Assembly (NCBI GenBank): GCA_000729835.1
Contig: JFHB01000005.1
Location: forward strand, 310,001 to 374,000
Origin: Atkinsonella hypoxylon
Lineage: Eukaryota > Ascomycota > Sordariomycetes > Hypocreales > Clavicipitaceae
Reading direction: 5' to 3'
Length of the DNA stretch: 64,000 nt
Part shown: positions 54,766 through 64,000 of the stretch, one piece after another
How positions within the stretch are numbered: position 1 is the stretch's first letter
Layout of the letters: every line of letters begins with the position of its first letter
Position numbers and translations under genes: made by a program
The notes under the pieces: generated by a model
Databases searched by the model: none
Told to the model about the DNA's origin: nothing
Seen by the model: only the letters and a program-made list of their open reading frames with translations

Positions 54766-57363
54766 TGTAGCCAGCAGACAGCGCATAGCAACAACTGTGG
54801 AACGGAGAATGGGGAATGGGACAAACGACCAAACGACCAAACGACCAAACGACCAAACGAGCCACTTGGACTCCTTTGGGGGATTCAGCATTCACTCCGT
54901 AATACCTGCTGCTGCCTTGCTGTCTGTCCTCGGGAGCTTGGGGGTGAGCTTCGTAGGGTGCAGACGAAGAGGGTGTGCGTAGAGTTAAGATACACGTAGC
55001 CAATCATCTCCATCCCCAGTCCCTGCTCCTGGACATGGAACGGGCAAGAGCATTCCCGCAGTCCATGGCTCGTTGAGGTTCATTCAGTTCAGGCAAAGGA
55101 ATTGCTCGACAGGACTGGACAGATTGCTACATAACGTGCATCTGCTAGACTTGACATCTCCCCTCACCGCAAGAATCGACACTTTGTTTCCCCCTTTCAA
55201 CTCAGAAGCGAAACGCAAGGGCATCTATTACACGTTGTTTGACTCTGTTTGAGCTCTCAATGGACTTTTTTCTATCATGTACTGCGCTGCGCGCACACGG
55301 AGCTCTGTTCCTACACGACGAGGAAAGAACAGGAGCAAGACCAGGCGGTGTCCGGTGCCCCCGAAATTTAATTGTGCAATTTGGCCTCGGGTAATGCAAC
55401 TGGACCCCAGACCTCGCCTCGAAGAAGCACTCGGTCTGCCTACAGATTAATAAATAACACACCTAGTTAGTTAGTTGTCCTACGCGTCGCCTGAGATAAT
55501 ATCGGCCACGCATTGCAGAATCCAGAAGCTTCCAAAATTGAGATGGAAAAGTCTGGGGAAGGAGGCGCTACAAGTGCGGGCCGGGGTGCAGCACGAGGTG
55601 GGCACGAATCACATGTATGTAGTAAGTGCCCATGTAGTAGGTATGTAGGTAGTGAATTAGGTACCTAGGTAGGTAGTTACTTAGTAGTTATCGTGGTGGT
55701 ACTTCAATGTCACACAAAGTCCATGGGCATAGGGGAGAAGCATTCCTACTTTGAGCAGCTTCCGCCAACAATCAATTGTATGTATGACAAGTTGAGCGGT
55801 GTGTCAAGTAAACGCGTTCCTCTTGCCCCATCTCGGTTGTGTTTGGCCTGGAGTTTGTTGGACCAAGCTTGGGGGGGTTTTATTCTCCTTGCTGCCTTTG
55901 CCTTTGCAGCTTGCTATTCGCCCGGCATGTGAGACAAGCGTCGTTGGGCGAATGGAGTGCAAAAGCCGCTCGCCGAACAAAAAAACTCGGGGTGTGAGTA
56001 CTAAGTACATCTGGAGGCAGGAACCCTAACTACCATCGCGGGTTCTTGAGACAGTCGTGCGCTTGTAAGCTCTAATGCTAATTGAAAGAAGGCACTTGCA
56101 AAGAAGAAGCCAGCATTATCATCAGCATTAGCATTATGCACTGGGAACTAACTACCTAGGTAGGTACCGGGCGCTAGGCTAGATACGGACTGGACGGCTC
56201 GAGGCTACCTACCAGGTACCTAGGCCCTCGGCTCACCCGTTTCACCCACGTTCAGTCATGACAACTTGCCCTCTCTCTGTTCGGCACAGCGCGGCAGAAC
56301 AAGCTAGCTTACCCTTCTTCCCATTTTTGCCATTTTTGCCATTTTTGCCATTTTCCCTTCCGGGCTTGACCCAAGTCTAGGTAGATCAATCACGTCCCCA
56401 ACGTAAAGTGAGCAGTCCTGTAGATGTACGCAAAGGAAAAAAATTTTGGAAAGGGGCCACTGGAGCCGGATCGTGGCCTAACTTGGCGTTCCCATGAACT
56501 CGGGTCATGACGGGGAGAAAAACAAGAGAAAGGGAAAAAAAGAAAAAAAAAAAGCCCCCCCCCAGTCTAACCGACGAGTAAAACGGCCGCCAAAGTCGCA
56601 AATCACATTCTTGGACTTTTTGCCATTGGATTTTCTTCTCATCGCGGGCATCGACATGGCTGAGACAAAATGGTTGCTGCTTACAGGAATTCAAAACCCT
56701 CCCCCTTGCCCCCCCTTCACCCATTGGATAGATAGATATGCTGCGTCGCGAATCGCCTGCCTTGACAGTGGTGTGGCTGCTATCCCGGGTAATTTTGTCC
56801 CACATTGCCTGTCTGCTGCTCCGGATCCAGGGCACCCCATGTCTCGGGGCCAAAGAATGAGATAGTCTGGGGAACAAACGGCAATGTTTATGTACAGTTG
56901 GCGCCTTCTTGCAGCAAGATTGTCGTGCTTGGTGCGGACGATGGATAATGAGACACGCCGAGTGCCCATGTAAACTATTGTCGCGCCCTCCCATGAGGCC
57001 TGGCTCATGCGATTCGTGTCAGTCTACCTATCCGTGCCGAGATCGGGGAGTGAACAGGCGCGGAGAATGATTGCTGAAACATGTCTTCGTAGTCTTCAAT
57101 GCCCGAACTGTCCTGACAAAGATGCGGTATGCAATAATGGTGTGCTATTCGTATCATTGTCGTCATCGCCGTAAAGGCGTTGATTTAGCTGAAAGAAAGG
57201 GTGTCATGCTTCGCTTTCAGTTCTTTTTTTCTTTTTTGTTTTTCAAAAAGTCATCACATCATCGAGTCGTTGCATCCTAGATACATCAATATCTACAAGC
57301 TATCCATCCCATCAGCCTGCCTCAACCAGCATTGTCTCTGCAAAAAGCACCCAAAAAAAGGCA
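53801..57363. other. 3.6-kb intergenic region with clustered tandem repeats
   Basis: No convincing gene. Repeats are GATGGTGTT x4 (54082-54116), GGGTGA x5 (54605-54635), CAGG x11 (54722-54765), AAACGACC x4.7 (54823-54860) and CATTTTTGC x3.7 (56322-56354). TACCTAGGTA-type palindromes lie near 55658-55676, 56152-56168 and 56210-56225. A/G-rich and poly(A) runs lie at 56510-56552, and a T-rich run at 57222-57250. Longer frames here (54409-54891, 56386-56994) include repeat-encoded peptides and are not called. Confidence 0.65.
54722..54765. repeat. (CAGG)n microsatellite
   Basis: Eleven perfect tetranucleotide units, flanked within 100 bp by an AAACGACC octamer repeat. Confidence 0.95.
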
Positions 57364-60074
57364 TCACCCCCTTGACGTGTTGGCCGACGCAGTCTGCGCC
57401 GCAGCAGCAGGCCGAGTCTTCCTCCTTGTAGGCTGATACACATCATTGAAGTTCATAGCGACTCCCAAGAAGCGCATGTCCACATCAGGCTGATACGCCA
57501 AATCTCCCAGTAGAATCTGTACCCGGCCCTTGAACGTCCCGCCGAGATGATGCAGACGGTCCTGTAACACGGGGAACTCTGAGGAAACGGCACTAACACC
57601 GGCTACATAATGGTCGTCTAGGTCGTGCTTCGTTGACGTCCGCACATCTGCTTCTTGTTTGCGCGTAAAGTCCGACACGCTCCAGCTGTAGAGGCCATCT
57701 ACAGATTCTCGATACTGTAGCATCAACTTGAGGATGTCGCTCAGTTGGCCGAGGTAGGAGGACGCGCGATCATCGTCTTCGGCGCCGTGATGCCGTCGTT
57801 TGGCACCCAACAAGCCCTTGTGCGTGATGTCGTTGAGATAGCGTTGATGCGCGTTGATGAGATCATCGAGCGTGCAGTCCTCCTTACGGATACGTTTCTG
57901 GAGCTCATCCCATGATGATTCAATGACTTCGAACAAGATGTAGTATTGAAGCTGGCCAACGAAATGAATCATTTCGGCCAAAACACCCCGGGTAAACTTC
58001 CACGTTTGCATGACGACAGCATCTGAGTTTTGGAGAACGCCGCGCACACCAGTCATGCATTTGCGCCATGTGCTCAGGAGAGCGAACTCGACACGTTTGA
58101 TTCGCCATAAAAAGTTGAAGACTTTGAGATACTGCCTGTTCCCCCATTCAGTCACGACCACATCCACGGGTGCATCGATTTTGTATTCCAGTGTGAAACA
58201 GTCCCATCCAATATCACCGTGTGATAGTTGGAGCATTCTTGCATCGAGGCGTCGCAGAACCTCGGCTGAATCATACTGCGCATTCGATCCACGAATGGCA
58301 TGCTCGAGCTGTGCGGTCAAAGTGTGGCGATACTGCACGCCTGCTGGTCTGTCGAGATTAGCGGCAAGAGATTCCATGAGCAAGGCAATGAAGTCTCCTT
58401 GACCAAGAAGGATGTAGTCTTTGAGGGCTTTGATATGCTCGAATAGATGGAATTTCGTTGACATGAGATCCATCAGCCTCTTCATTGTAGTCTTGTAAGC
58501 TTCATCAATCCAGGCTTCCAGAGTGGCAGTGTCACCATATCGGAGCTCCTTGGATGCAGCTTTCGAATAGTCTTCCACCCAAACGGAGTCGCCACAGCTA
58601 TGACGGATAAAGTTGAGTGATTTGCCTATGAGAAACAGTTTTTGGGCAAAGTCTTGGGTGATGATGCTGGGAATCATGCTCTCGTCAATCTCATATTTGC
58701 CTGTCCATACGTTGCCAGCACTTTTGTGCCTGACAGCGTCCACGCTCTTGCCGTGTTGTTCCCGCACAAAGAATTCTTGATACGGGTCTGACAGCTCGCC
58801 GTCGTAGATCCAATGACGTAGGATGTCGTAGAAGGGCCGCGTGAAGCTCCTGAGGAGACGCTCCGCGAATGCCGCAACGACCGGATCACCGTGCGATGAC
58901 GAGAAACTATGAATCAATGACATGAGCTGGCCGCCCGTCTTATTTTCGGATTCCTCTGCAATGAGGCTCATTAGCCGTAAGCCCATGGTGGCTTCGCGGG
59001 TCCAGACCACACATCTTTTCAATGTGACCCCTGCTTTGCCGATTCCTCCACGAGGTGCGTTGCCATCGAGTGTCGACAGCGCACGTCGTATCTGGCTTTC
59101 TAGAGTTGCGATTAAGCTGAGATATGAGCGTAACTCGCTGCCTATTGCAGACCGTAGGCTTTGACCCAACAATCCATTTGCAGGCGTCTTGCAAAATTCA
59201 TCCAATCCGCGATAGAGTAGAGAAGGCTCCGCCAATGTATGAAGGATCGATATTAAGGGTAGTGGAACGGTCGGCGGCAGTTTTAGGGTATTTGGCTTTG
59301 AGAAAGGGAGGGTAGTGGATGACAATCCTTGAAGAGTGAATGGCAGGTCTCGAAGAATATCGGTTTCTGGAGGATCAATTTCGGTGTAATTGCTAGCGAG
59401 TAGTGTTGACTTCAAGGATACATCTCTTTTGGGTGCGTGTTCCTTTTCCTGGCTGCTTTCTCCTCCCTGAGCCCGTTGCTTTGAGCTTGAGACTCGCCTC
59501 AGGCCATCGGGCTGGAAGGCGTCTTTAAATTGTTCATCTTCGTTTCTTAGGACTGGTGTCGATGCCTTACTACGGTCTCGACTTCGCCGCTTCAAAGCAT
59601 CTCTGTTGATTGCTTCTCGGTAATTAGGCGCTGAGGGTTTGACTGGGCTGAGAGGAAGTGGCTCGTTAGGATCCGGCGAGTCGGCAAGCTGGTAGAGCAG
59701 GTATAATATTGCCCATTTGTGTTCCAGAACAGGGAGGGACAAGAGTCGCGAGTACAAGTTGGAGAATTTGAGAGCTTGACTTGGGTTTGTCTGGATCAGT
59801 TTCCGTTTAATGAGGTCCGAGGCGTGATTGACGTCGGAGGAGATGGACGGATTTTGAGGACTGCAGTTATTATGAGTATACTTGAGGGTTCTGTTTCTAG
59901 GCAACCTGCTCATGAGATGACAAGAACGAGTACATACTTGTCTATGATGGATGTCACGAGCTCCAAGCATGCATCATGCCGGTCCTGGGCTGCATCTGGA
60001 TCCTCACTTAGGTCGTTGGGAACAATATGGGCGATCAAGTGCTCGAGAGCTGCAATGATGCGTTCCGATGCCAT
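57364..60074 (-). CDS. Gamma-tubulin complex component 3 (Spc98/Alp6/GCP3 family)
   Basis: Predicted 877 residues in two exons (60074-59938 and 59860-57364) with a 77-bp intron that starts GTATGT and ends CAG. The first exon begins M-A-S-E-R-I-I-A-A-L. GCP3 is a core subunit of the gamma-tubulin small complex that nucleates microtubules at spindle pole bodies. Family evidence: an N-terminal helical region; a GRIP1 domain (~220-530) with the block H-W-I-Y-D-G-E-L-S-D-P-Y-Q-E-F-F at residues ~395-410, highly characteristic of GCP2/GCP3; and a GRIP2 C-terminal domain (~535-860) ending with a F-N-D-V-Y-Q-like block near the C-terminus. Length is typical for fungal GCP3 (about 850-950). GCP2 is the main alternative, but the N-terminus fits GCP3 better. 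It is divergent from the ADA1-like gene, 502 bp away. Confidence 0.88.
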
Positions 60075-60576
60075 AGCAGCATCGCCGTGCGCTCAGGGTT
60101 TGCTTGGCAGAAATCAGCATATGGCTGGAGACGCGGCGGACGCGACGGATGGAGGGAACATGGACATTGAAAAGGTGCAGCTAAGAGAAGAACAACGGAA
60201 TGGTCCAAGTAGTGGAACAAAGAATTCTATGAGATTTCATGAGGCATTTGTGGTACCGCTACATGCACCACCGCCCCGTTCGGCTTGGTGCCTCCGTGTG
60301 CGTCTTGGCACGCGGCCAGCCTTGAAAGAGGTAACTTCACTCCGTCCGTTGAACTCTCCCTAACGCCAGTTGGCTCGACGTTTGTCATCAACTTTGCGAC
60401 CACACCATGCCTTGGTCATCAAAATGACCCAGGATCTGTGATCGCATAACTCTAGGCAATCGATTGATGCAACCCATGAGCAACTTTCCGGGTCGCGCGT
60501 TGCACTGCCGCCGCACGCGACGTTGACATCGCGATAACCGCCTCCACGTACCATTCCTCCCCCGAACCTCCACACC
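60075..60576. promoter_or_regulatory. Shared divergent promoter between GCP3 and ADA1 genes
   Basis: A 502-bp intergenic region with no repeats or transposon remnants between two head-to-head housekeeping genes. No clear TATA or consensus factor site was recognised. Some of the DNA belongs to the 5' UTRs of both genes. Confidence 0.6.
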
Positions 60577-62089
60577 ATGCCCGACATCGACCCCGCGGCC
60601 TTGAGCCGCCCGGCCGTCAGCCTGTCGACGCCGACATTATCAGTTAAGACGTTGTCCATTACTGCACCTGGCTCGGGGAAGCCTGTCAAGATCAGCCAGA
60701 TCATCCCAGCTCGAATTGACCTCGAACCGTTGTATGCCGCGCTCAAGGGTGCTATAGGTGGAGAACAATGGCTTGTATATAAAGAATCAACAGCTGAATT
60801 TTTAATTGGTAATAGCATGGCTGGCGTCTCGCTTCAATCTCATCAAGAACTGGTTTCGTTAACAAAATCATGGGACAGGTCGCCTCAGCCAGGCGGAATA
60901 CTCAGAAGGAATAGACCCAATCCTTGCTGACAGCAATGGTGAAAAGGAACACCTTCATAATCAGCTCATCGCCGCCATACTGGGCAATGTTACACGAGAG
61001 ATGCCTGATCAAGGCCTAGCACCTTGGGTTAGCGCAAATGATAAACCTACAGCCGGCGCTGCGAGTAAACCTGTTACTGGAGATGCCACTGAACGGAAAC
61101 TGAAGGGAGAAGTCATGCAACTTCCGCCTCGAGATCGCCGTCGTATTAAAGACCTTGTACACAACGAGGTCGTCACGGTAAGACGCTCCGGCCCCCTCTC
61201 TTGGCCTTTCTGACATGGCTTAGTATGATCCTCTCGAAAGCATGTCCATCATGTTTGGCGATGCACATCGGAAATCATCTACTACGGCCGAGACAGCCCC
61301 AGCTACGGCGACGGGAATCAATAATATGAGTATGTTTTCTGGTTCTCCTTTTGGTGCCATACACGTCACTGACTCGGGACAGACTTCGACCTGGAAATCC
61401 GGAAGCGGTTTGCTCAGCCATTAGCGATTGAATCAGGAGAATTCCCAGATATTGGTATCATTACTGGTCGCATGCTGCCATTTTGCTACGAGGCTGGCCT
61501 TCCCAGCGGCCACGTAGCAGACGCACCGCAGCTTGTTACAAATGCCACCGAGATATTCATTAAAGAAGTTTTGACACAGATTATCAGCCGGACTCGAAGT
61601 AATGGCCCTGGTGACTCAGTAATTGCAGGCTATGGGGCTGGAACGACGTGGGTTCAGACGCACAAATACAAGAAACAGCTTCACGCCGAGGAGGAGGCGT
61701 CGCTTCGAGGCGAAGTGACCCGAGATAAGTTTGGGCTACTCCCTGTAGAAGTCAAAGCTGCCAGCGAATGGGGGCCGTTGGGAATGGCTGACCTGCGGAT
61801 TGCTCTTGAAATAGCAGACTCAGGCATGTCGCTGTTCCCTGTTCTGATGACACAAGTTATATACGGTTATCGCGAGGGCGAGCTAGAGGGCTGGAATGAT
61901 TACACCTGGATCAATGGCGAACGGCCTGTGATTGAAGAGCTGCCGGACGGCTTCGACTCGAATACACATACGAACGGCTATCCAGACGCTATGGATATTG
62001 ATGAGGAAGTCTGGTGGGAAGGTGCGGAGAATCAAGATGTGGATGGGTTGGATTCCATTTTGGATTCCTGTCTAGTGGTTGGATCCTGA
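60577..62089 (+). CDS. SAGA complex subunit Ada1/Hfi1-like (SAGA-Tad1 domain)
   Basis: Predicted 447 residues in four exons (60577-60808, 60879-61177, 61224-61329, 61383-62089). All introns have GT-AG borders and keep the frame: 70, 46 and 53 bp. Ada1/Hfi1 is the structural SAGA subunit that forms a histone-fold pair with Taf12 and holds the complex together in the nucleus. Evidence: residues ~45-80 (A-R-I-D-L-E-P-L-Y-A-A-L-K and Q-W-L-V-Y-K-E-S) match the N-terminal SAGA-Tad1 start. R-R-I-K-D-L-V-H-N near 170 precedes the central region. A long C-terminal helical part (~240-390) includes G-R-M-L-P-F-C-Y-E-A-G-L and the histone-fold-like D-A-P-Q-L-V-T-N-A-T-E-I-F. The last ~50 residues are acidic. 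The start is the first ATG, with ACACC before it. The 46-bp intron is near the lower limit for fungi. Confidence 0.87.
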
Positions 62090-63916
62090 AGTATTCCACA
62101 GACGCATCTCAAACCGGGCATATTTTGAGAAAGCCACCAGCGTCTTGAGCTGGTGACTGAGTATGGGTTAGTATACGAAGGCGAGGGTTGGGGTACTGAT
62201 CCTTCCAGCGGGCGCTTTTATAATTGCGTCACGGCAGAGAAAAAACACACTCATTTGCGGAGGGGGACTTGGTATAGTTGTCATTGGCATCAGCATTGTC
62301 GACATTGGCGTATATGGCGCGGGTGCAGTCGAGCCGCAGCTTCGTTGCCTAGTCGTTTTGGTTTCAGTGGTCGGATTTTTCACGTTTTGGCTAGGGTCGG
62401 CCTTGTACTCCGTTTTTTTTTTTGTTTCTCTGTACTGGTCATGGGCGTGCAAAGGCACTTACATCTGGCGTCGCTGGAGTATTATCATATGGTGGGATTC
62501 AGGAGTTGGGATTGACGCAAATAAGAGGGCCAAAGACGGTATATGAGGATATGATACGTTTGCGGGTCGATTTTGTTTTTAGGAATCCTCTGTACTTGTA
62601 AGGAACGATACCCCGGAAGGTGTCTAGCACAGTTTCGTGCTGGGCCAGGTAGGTGCGATTGACATAGAGGGTAATTGACAGATTTTTCCAAGCCTGGAGT
62701 GAAAAGTATCTTGATGGACGGCGCATGTGCGCAGCTGAACTGTTTCATCAATAACGATAAGTCGCTGGGTAAGGAGAGCCTTTCCGCTGGGAAAATGGAA
62801 GGAGACAGCGCTGATGAGGAGGCAGCTGCCACAGAGCCCTTACCAGGTACCTAAGGTAGACAGGCACCTAAGGTAGCTAGAATCGGGATGGCGGGAAAAG
62901 ATCAACTGGTAGAGACCGACTTACGGAATAGGTAGATGCCTAAAGTAGACTTGGGGTGTTCATTGCGGAGGAGCTCCTGCTCCTGCTGACTGCCGTGCTG
63001 GCGCTCCCATGTCCATGCAGTGGAGACGCGGGACAAATGCAGACGCCTGGTCTGTGCGCTCTTCTAGAAAGCTTCTGGTCCGCCTTTTGATGAAGTCTTT
63101 CTTGAGAGCTTGCGCACCGTGCACTGGCTCGCTGCTCCGAAGGCTCCACTCCTCTTGGCCTGGTTGCTCATCTCCGTAACTACTCCGTACTCGACGGCAT
63201 TGACCTGCCTGCCCTTGCCTTGCTGCTTCTTAATTTGTTGTCGGCGTGTCGTCCTCACGCTTCGTTCGCCCTTTGGCCCCTTTGGCTTCGTTTTCGGCAC
63301 TGTCTCTTTCTTGGAATCTCAAACTGCTGCCATCCCCCGCTCCCCTTTGCGCAGCAATTTCAAAAATATCTACCTAGGTAGGTACCTGCCTCCTACCTAC
63401 CAGGTACCAGAACACTTTGCCGCTTCTCTACCTTCCTCACCTACCTACCTACCTCCTGCCTACCTTAGGTACCTCCTACCTGCCTACCTACCTGCCTACC
63501 CACCTACCTACCTACCTACCTACCTACCTACCTACCTACCTACCTACCTACCTACCTACCTACCTACCTACCTACCTACCTACCTACCTAGGTACCTAGG
63601 TAGGTAGCTGGAGAGCTTTGGGTCTCGAAAAGCTCGGGCCACTTTCTCTCTTCTCCGCGAGCGTTGCTTCGTCCAGTGCAGCAACCCGCTTTGGAGCTGT
63701 CCTCCACACGGCCTTGATGGCACGACCCCTCCTCTTCGATCTTCTCTTCCTTCATTTCACTCCAGCTCGTACCCACGCTTGCCCACTGCTTGTCCCGGTT
63801 TTCTCTCTCGAAACAAGCGTCACTAAACCGAACCGGCGTTCCTCTTGGCCTGTCGATCTAGGTGCGTCGTTTGTCTCCCTGAGTTGTTGCCCTATTTTCA
63901 TTACAGTCGAGGGTCT
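62090..63916. other. Intergenic region with (TACC)n microsatellite and palindromes
   Basis: 3' flank of the ADA1-like gene, then a poorly coding stretch. Overlapping minus-strand frames at 62485-62832 and 62499-62726 have no recognisable domain. TAGGTACC/CCTAGGTA motifs lie near 62844-62875 and 63371-63400. The (CCTA)n run at 63499-63590 ends in a TAGGTACCTAGGTAGGTAG palindrome. The right part (63600-63916) is C/T-rich and may be the promoter and 5' UTR of a gene to the right, with a possible UTR intron ending TTACAG at 63906. Confidence 0.55.
63499..63607. repeat. (CCTA)n microsatellite ending in a CCTAGGTA palindrome
   Basis: More than 20 near-perfect CCTA units followed by CCTAGGTACCTAGGTAGGTAG. 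The run and the palindrome share the half-unit, so the palindrome is the point where the repeat changes strand (TACC to GGTA). Confidence 0.95.
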
Positions 63917-64000
63917 ATGGAGGCTAGGACAACTAGCTATTCAATGCCTCCTGTGCCTCTGCCACTCGGCTTGGCAGCTGGGCCATCATTCGCTTTCGAG
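63917..64000 (+). CDS. Possible N-terminus of a gene running off the right end
   Basis: An ATG at 63917 opens a frame to the window end, starting M-E-A-R-T-T-S-Y-S-M and continuing P-P-V-P-L-P-L-G. It is preceded by a C/T-rich leader and a plausible 3' splice site (TTTTCATTACAG, 63895-63906); an upstream donor GTGCGT lies at 63861-63866. With 28 codons nothing can be said about function. Confidence 0.35.
   Translation, partial: MEARTTSYSMPPVPLPLGLAAGPSFAFE

Noticed and set aside
56386..56994. 202-codon minus-strand frame
   Set aside because: Mixed low-complexity (poly-Phe from an A-rich tract) with no domain; opposite frames are equally open.
62485..62832. Overlapping minus-strand frames (115 and 75 codons) downstream of the ADA1-like gene
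   Set aside because: Both frames look similar in quality, neither has a recognisable domain, and no intron joins them convincingly. A convergent small gene cannot be excluded.
63110..63607. 165-codon plus-strand frame ending in Tyr-Leu-Pro-Thr repeats
   Set aside because: The C-terminal half is the (CCTA)n microsatellite in translation; the rest lacks coding character.

Overview
The window comes from the nuclear genome of a filamentous ascomycete (Pezizomycotina). The genes have short GT-AG introns of 46 to 109 bp, and their products are fungal (gamma-tubulin complex, SAGA and DNA-replication proteins). The left two thirds carry the CpA-to-TpA decay expected from repeat-induced point mutation (RIP). 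A Sordariomycete, perhaps Hypocreales, is my guess from general look only.

Bases 1-42653 are an AT-rich block with no intact host gene, built from retrotransposons inserted into one another. LTR pairs, target-site duplications (TSDs) and broken reading frames allow it to be dissected. The outermost recognisable element is a minus-strand Ty1/Copia element (family A) whose 5' LTR starts at 42653. That LTR is split by a complete 8.1-kb minus-strand Ty3/Gypsy element (family B, 34070-42167, TSD ATCTT), and its 5' internal region holds a family C solo LTR (32686-32928, TSD ATTAT). The same Copia element is cut at 31666 by the 3' LTR of a plus-strand Gypsy element. Inside that Gypsy lie a Tad1-like LINE (about 24-30.4 kb) carrying a fresh family B solo LTR (26174-26495, TSD GCTAG), a complete plus-strand Copia A (13698-22246, TSD ATACT) carrying a solo LTR of its own family (16167-16860, TSD GCTAT), and a second Gypsy (family C, minus strand, 5' LTR 10841-11083). 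A second Copia family (762-7072, TSD CTTTC) has split the reverse transcriptase of that second Gypsy.

At 42653 the sequence changes abruptly to balanced-GC, gene-bearing DNA. In order: an MFS drug/H+ antiporter-like transporter (43386-44924, minus), a Cdt1-like replication licensing factor (48239-49711, minus, with MCB-type ACGCGT sites upstream), a class I SAM-dependent methyltransferase (50315-51266, minus), an unrecognised 76-residue protein (53570-53800, minus), the gamma-tubulin complex component GCP3/Spc98/Alp6 (57364-60074, minus), and divergently from it the SAGA subunit Ada1/Hfi1 (60577-62089, plus, four exons). A possible first coding exon runs off the right end (63917-64000). The long intergenic stretches hold simple repeats, poly(A)/(T) runs, a tRNA-like sequence and many copies of a TACCTAGGTA-type palindrome.

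The host genes do not form a cluster or pathway; they are mostly housekeeping genes beside a transposon nest. The most interesting signal is the pattern of decay. In three separate LTR retrotransposons the outer end of each LTR is less mutated than the same stretch in its partner LTR facing the element interior. Two Gypsy copies also have unexplained DNA 3' of the integrase, one with a readable antisense frame.
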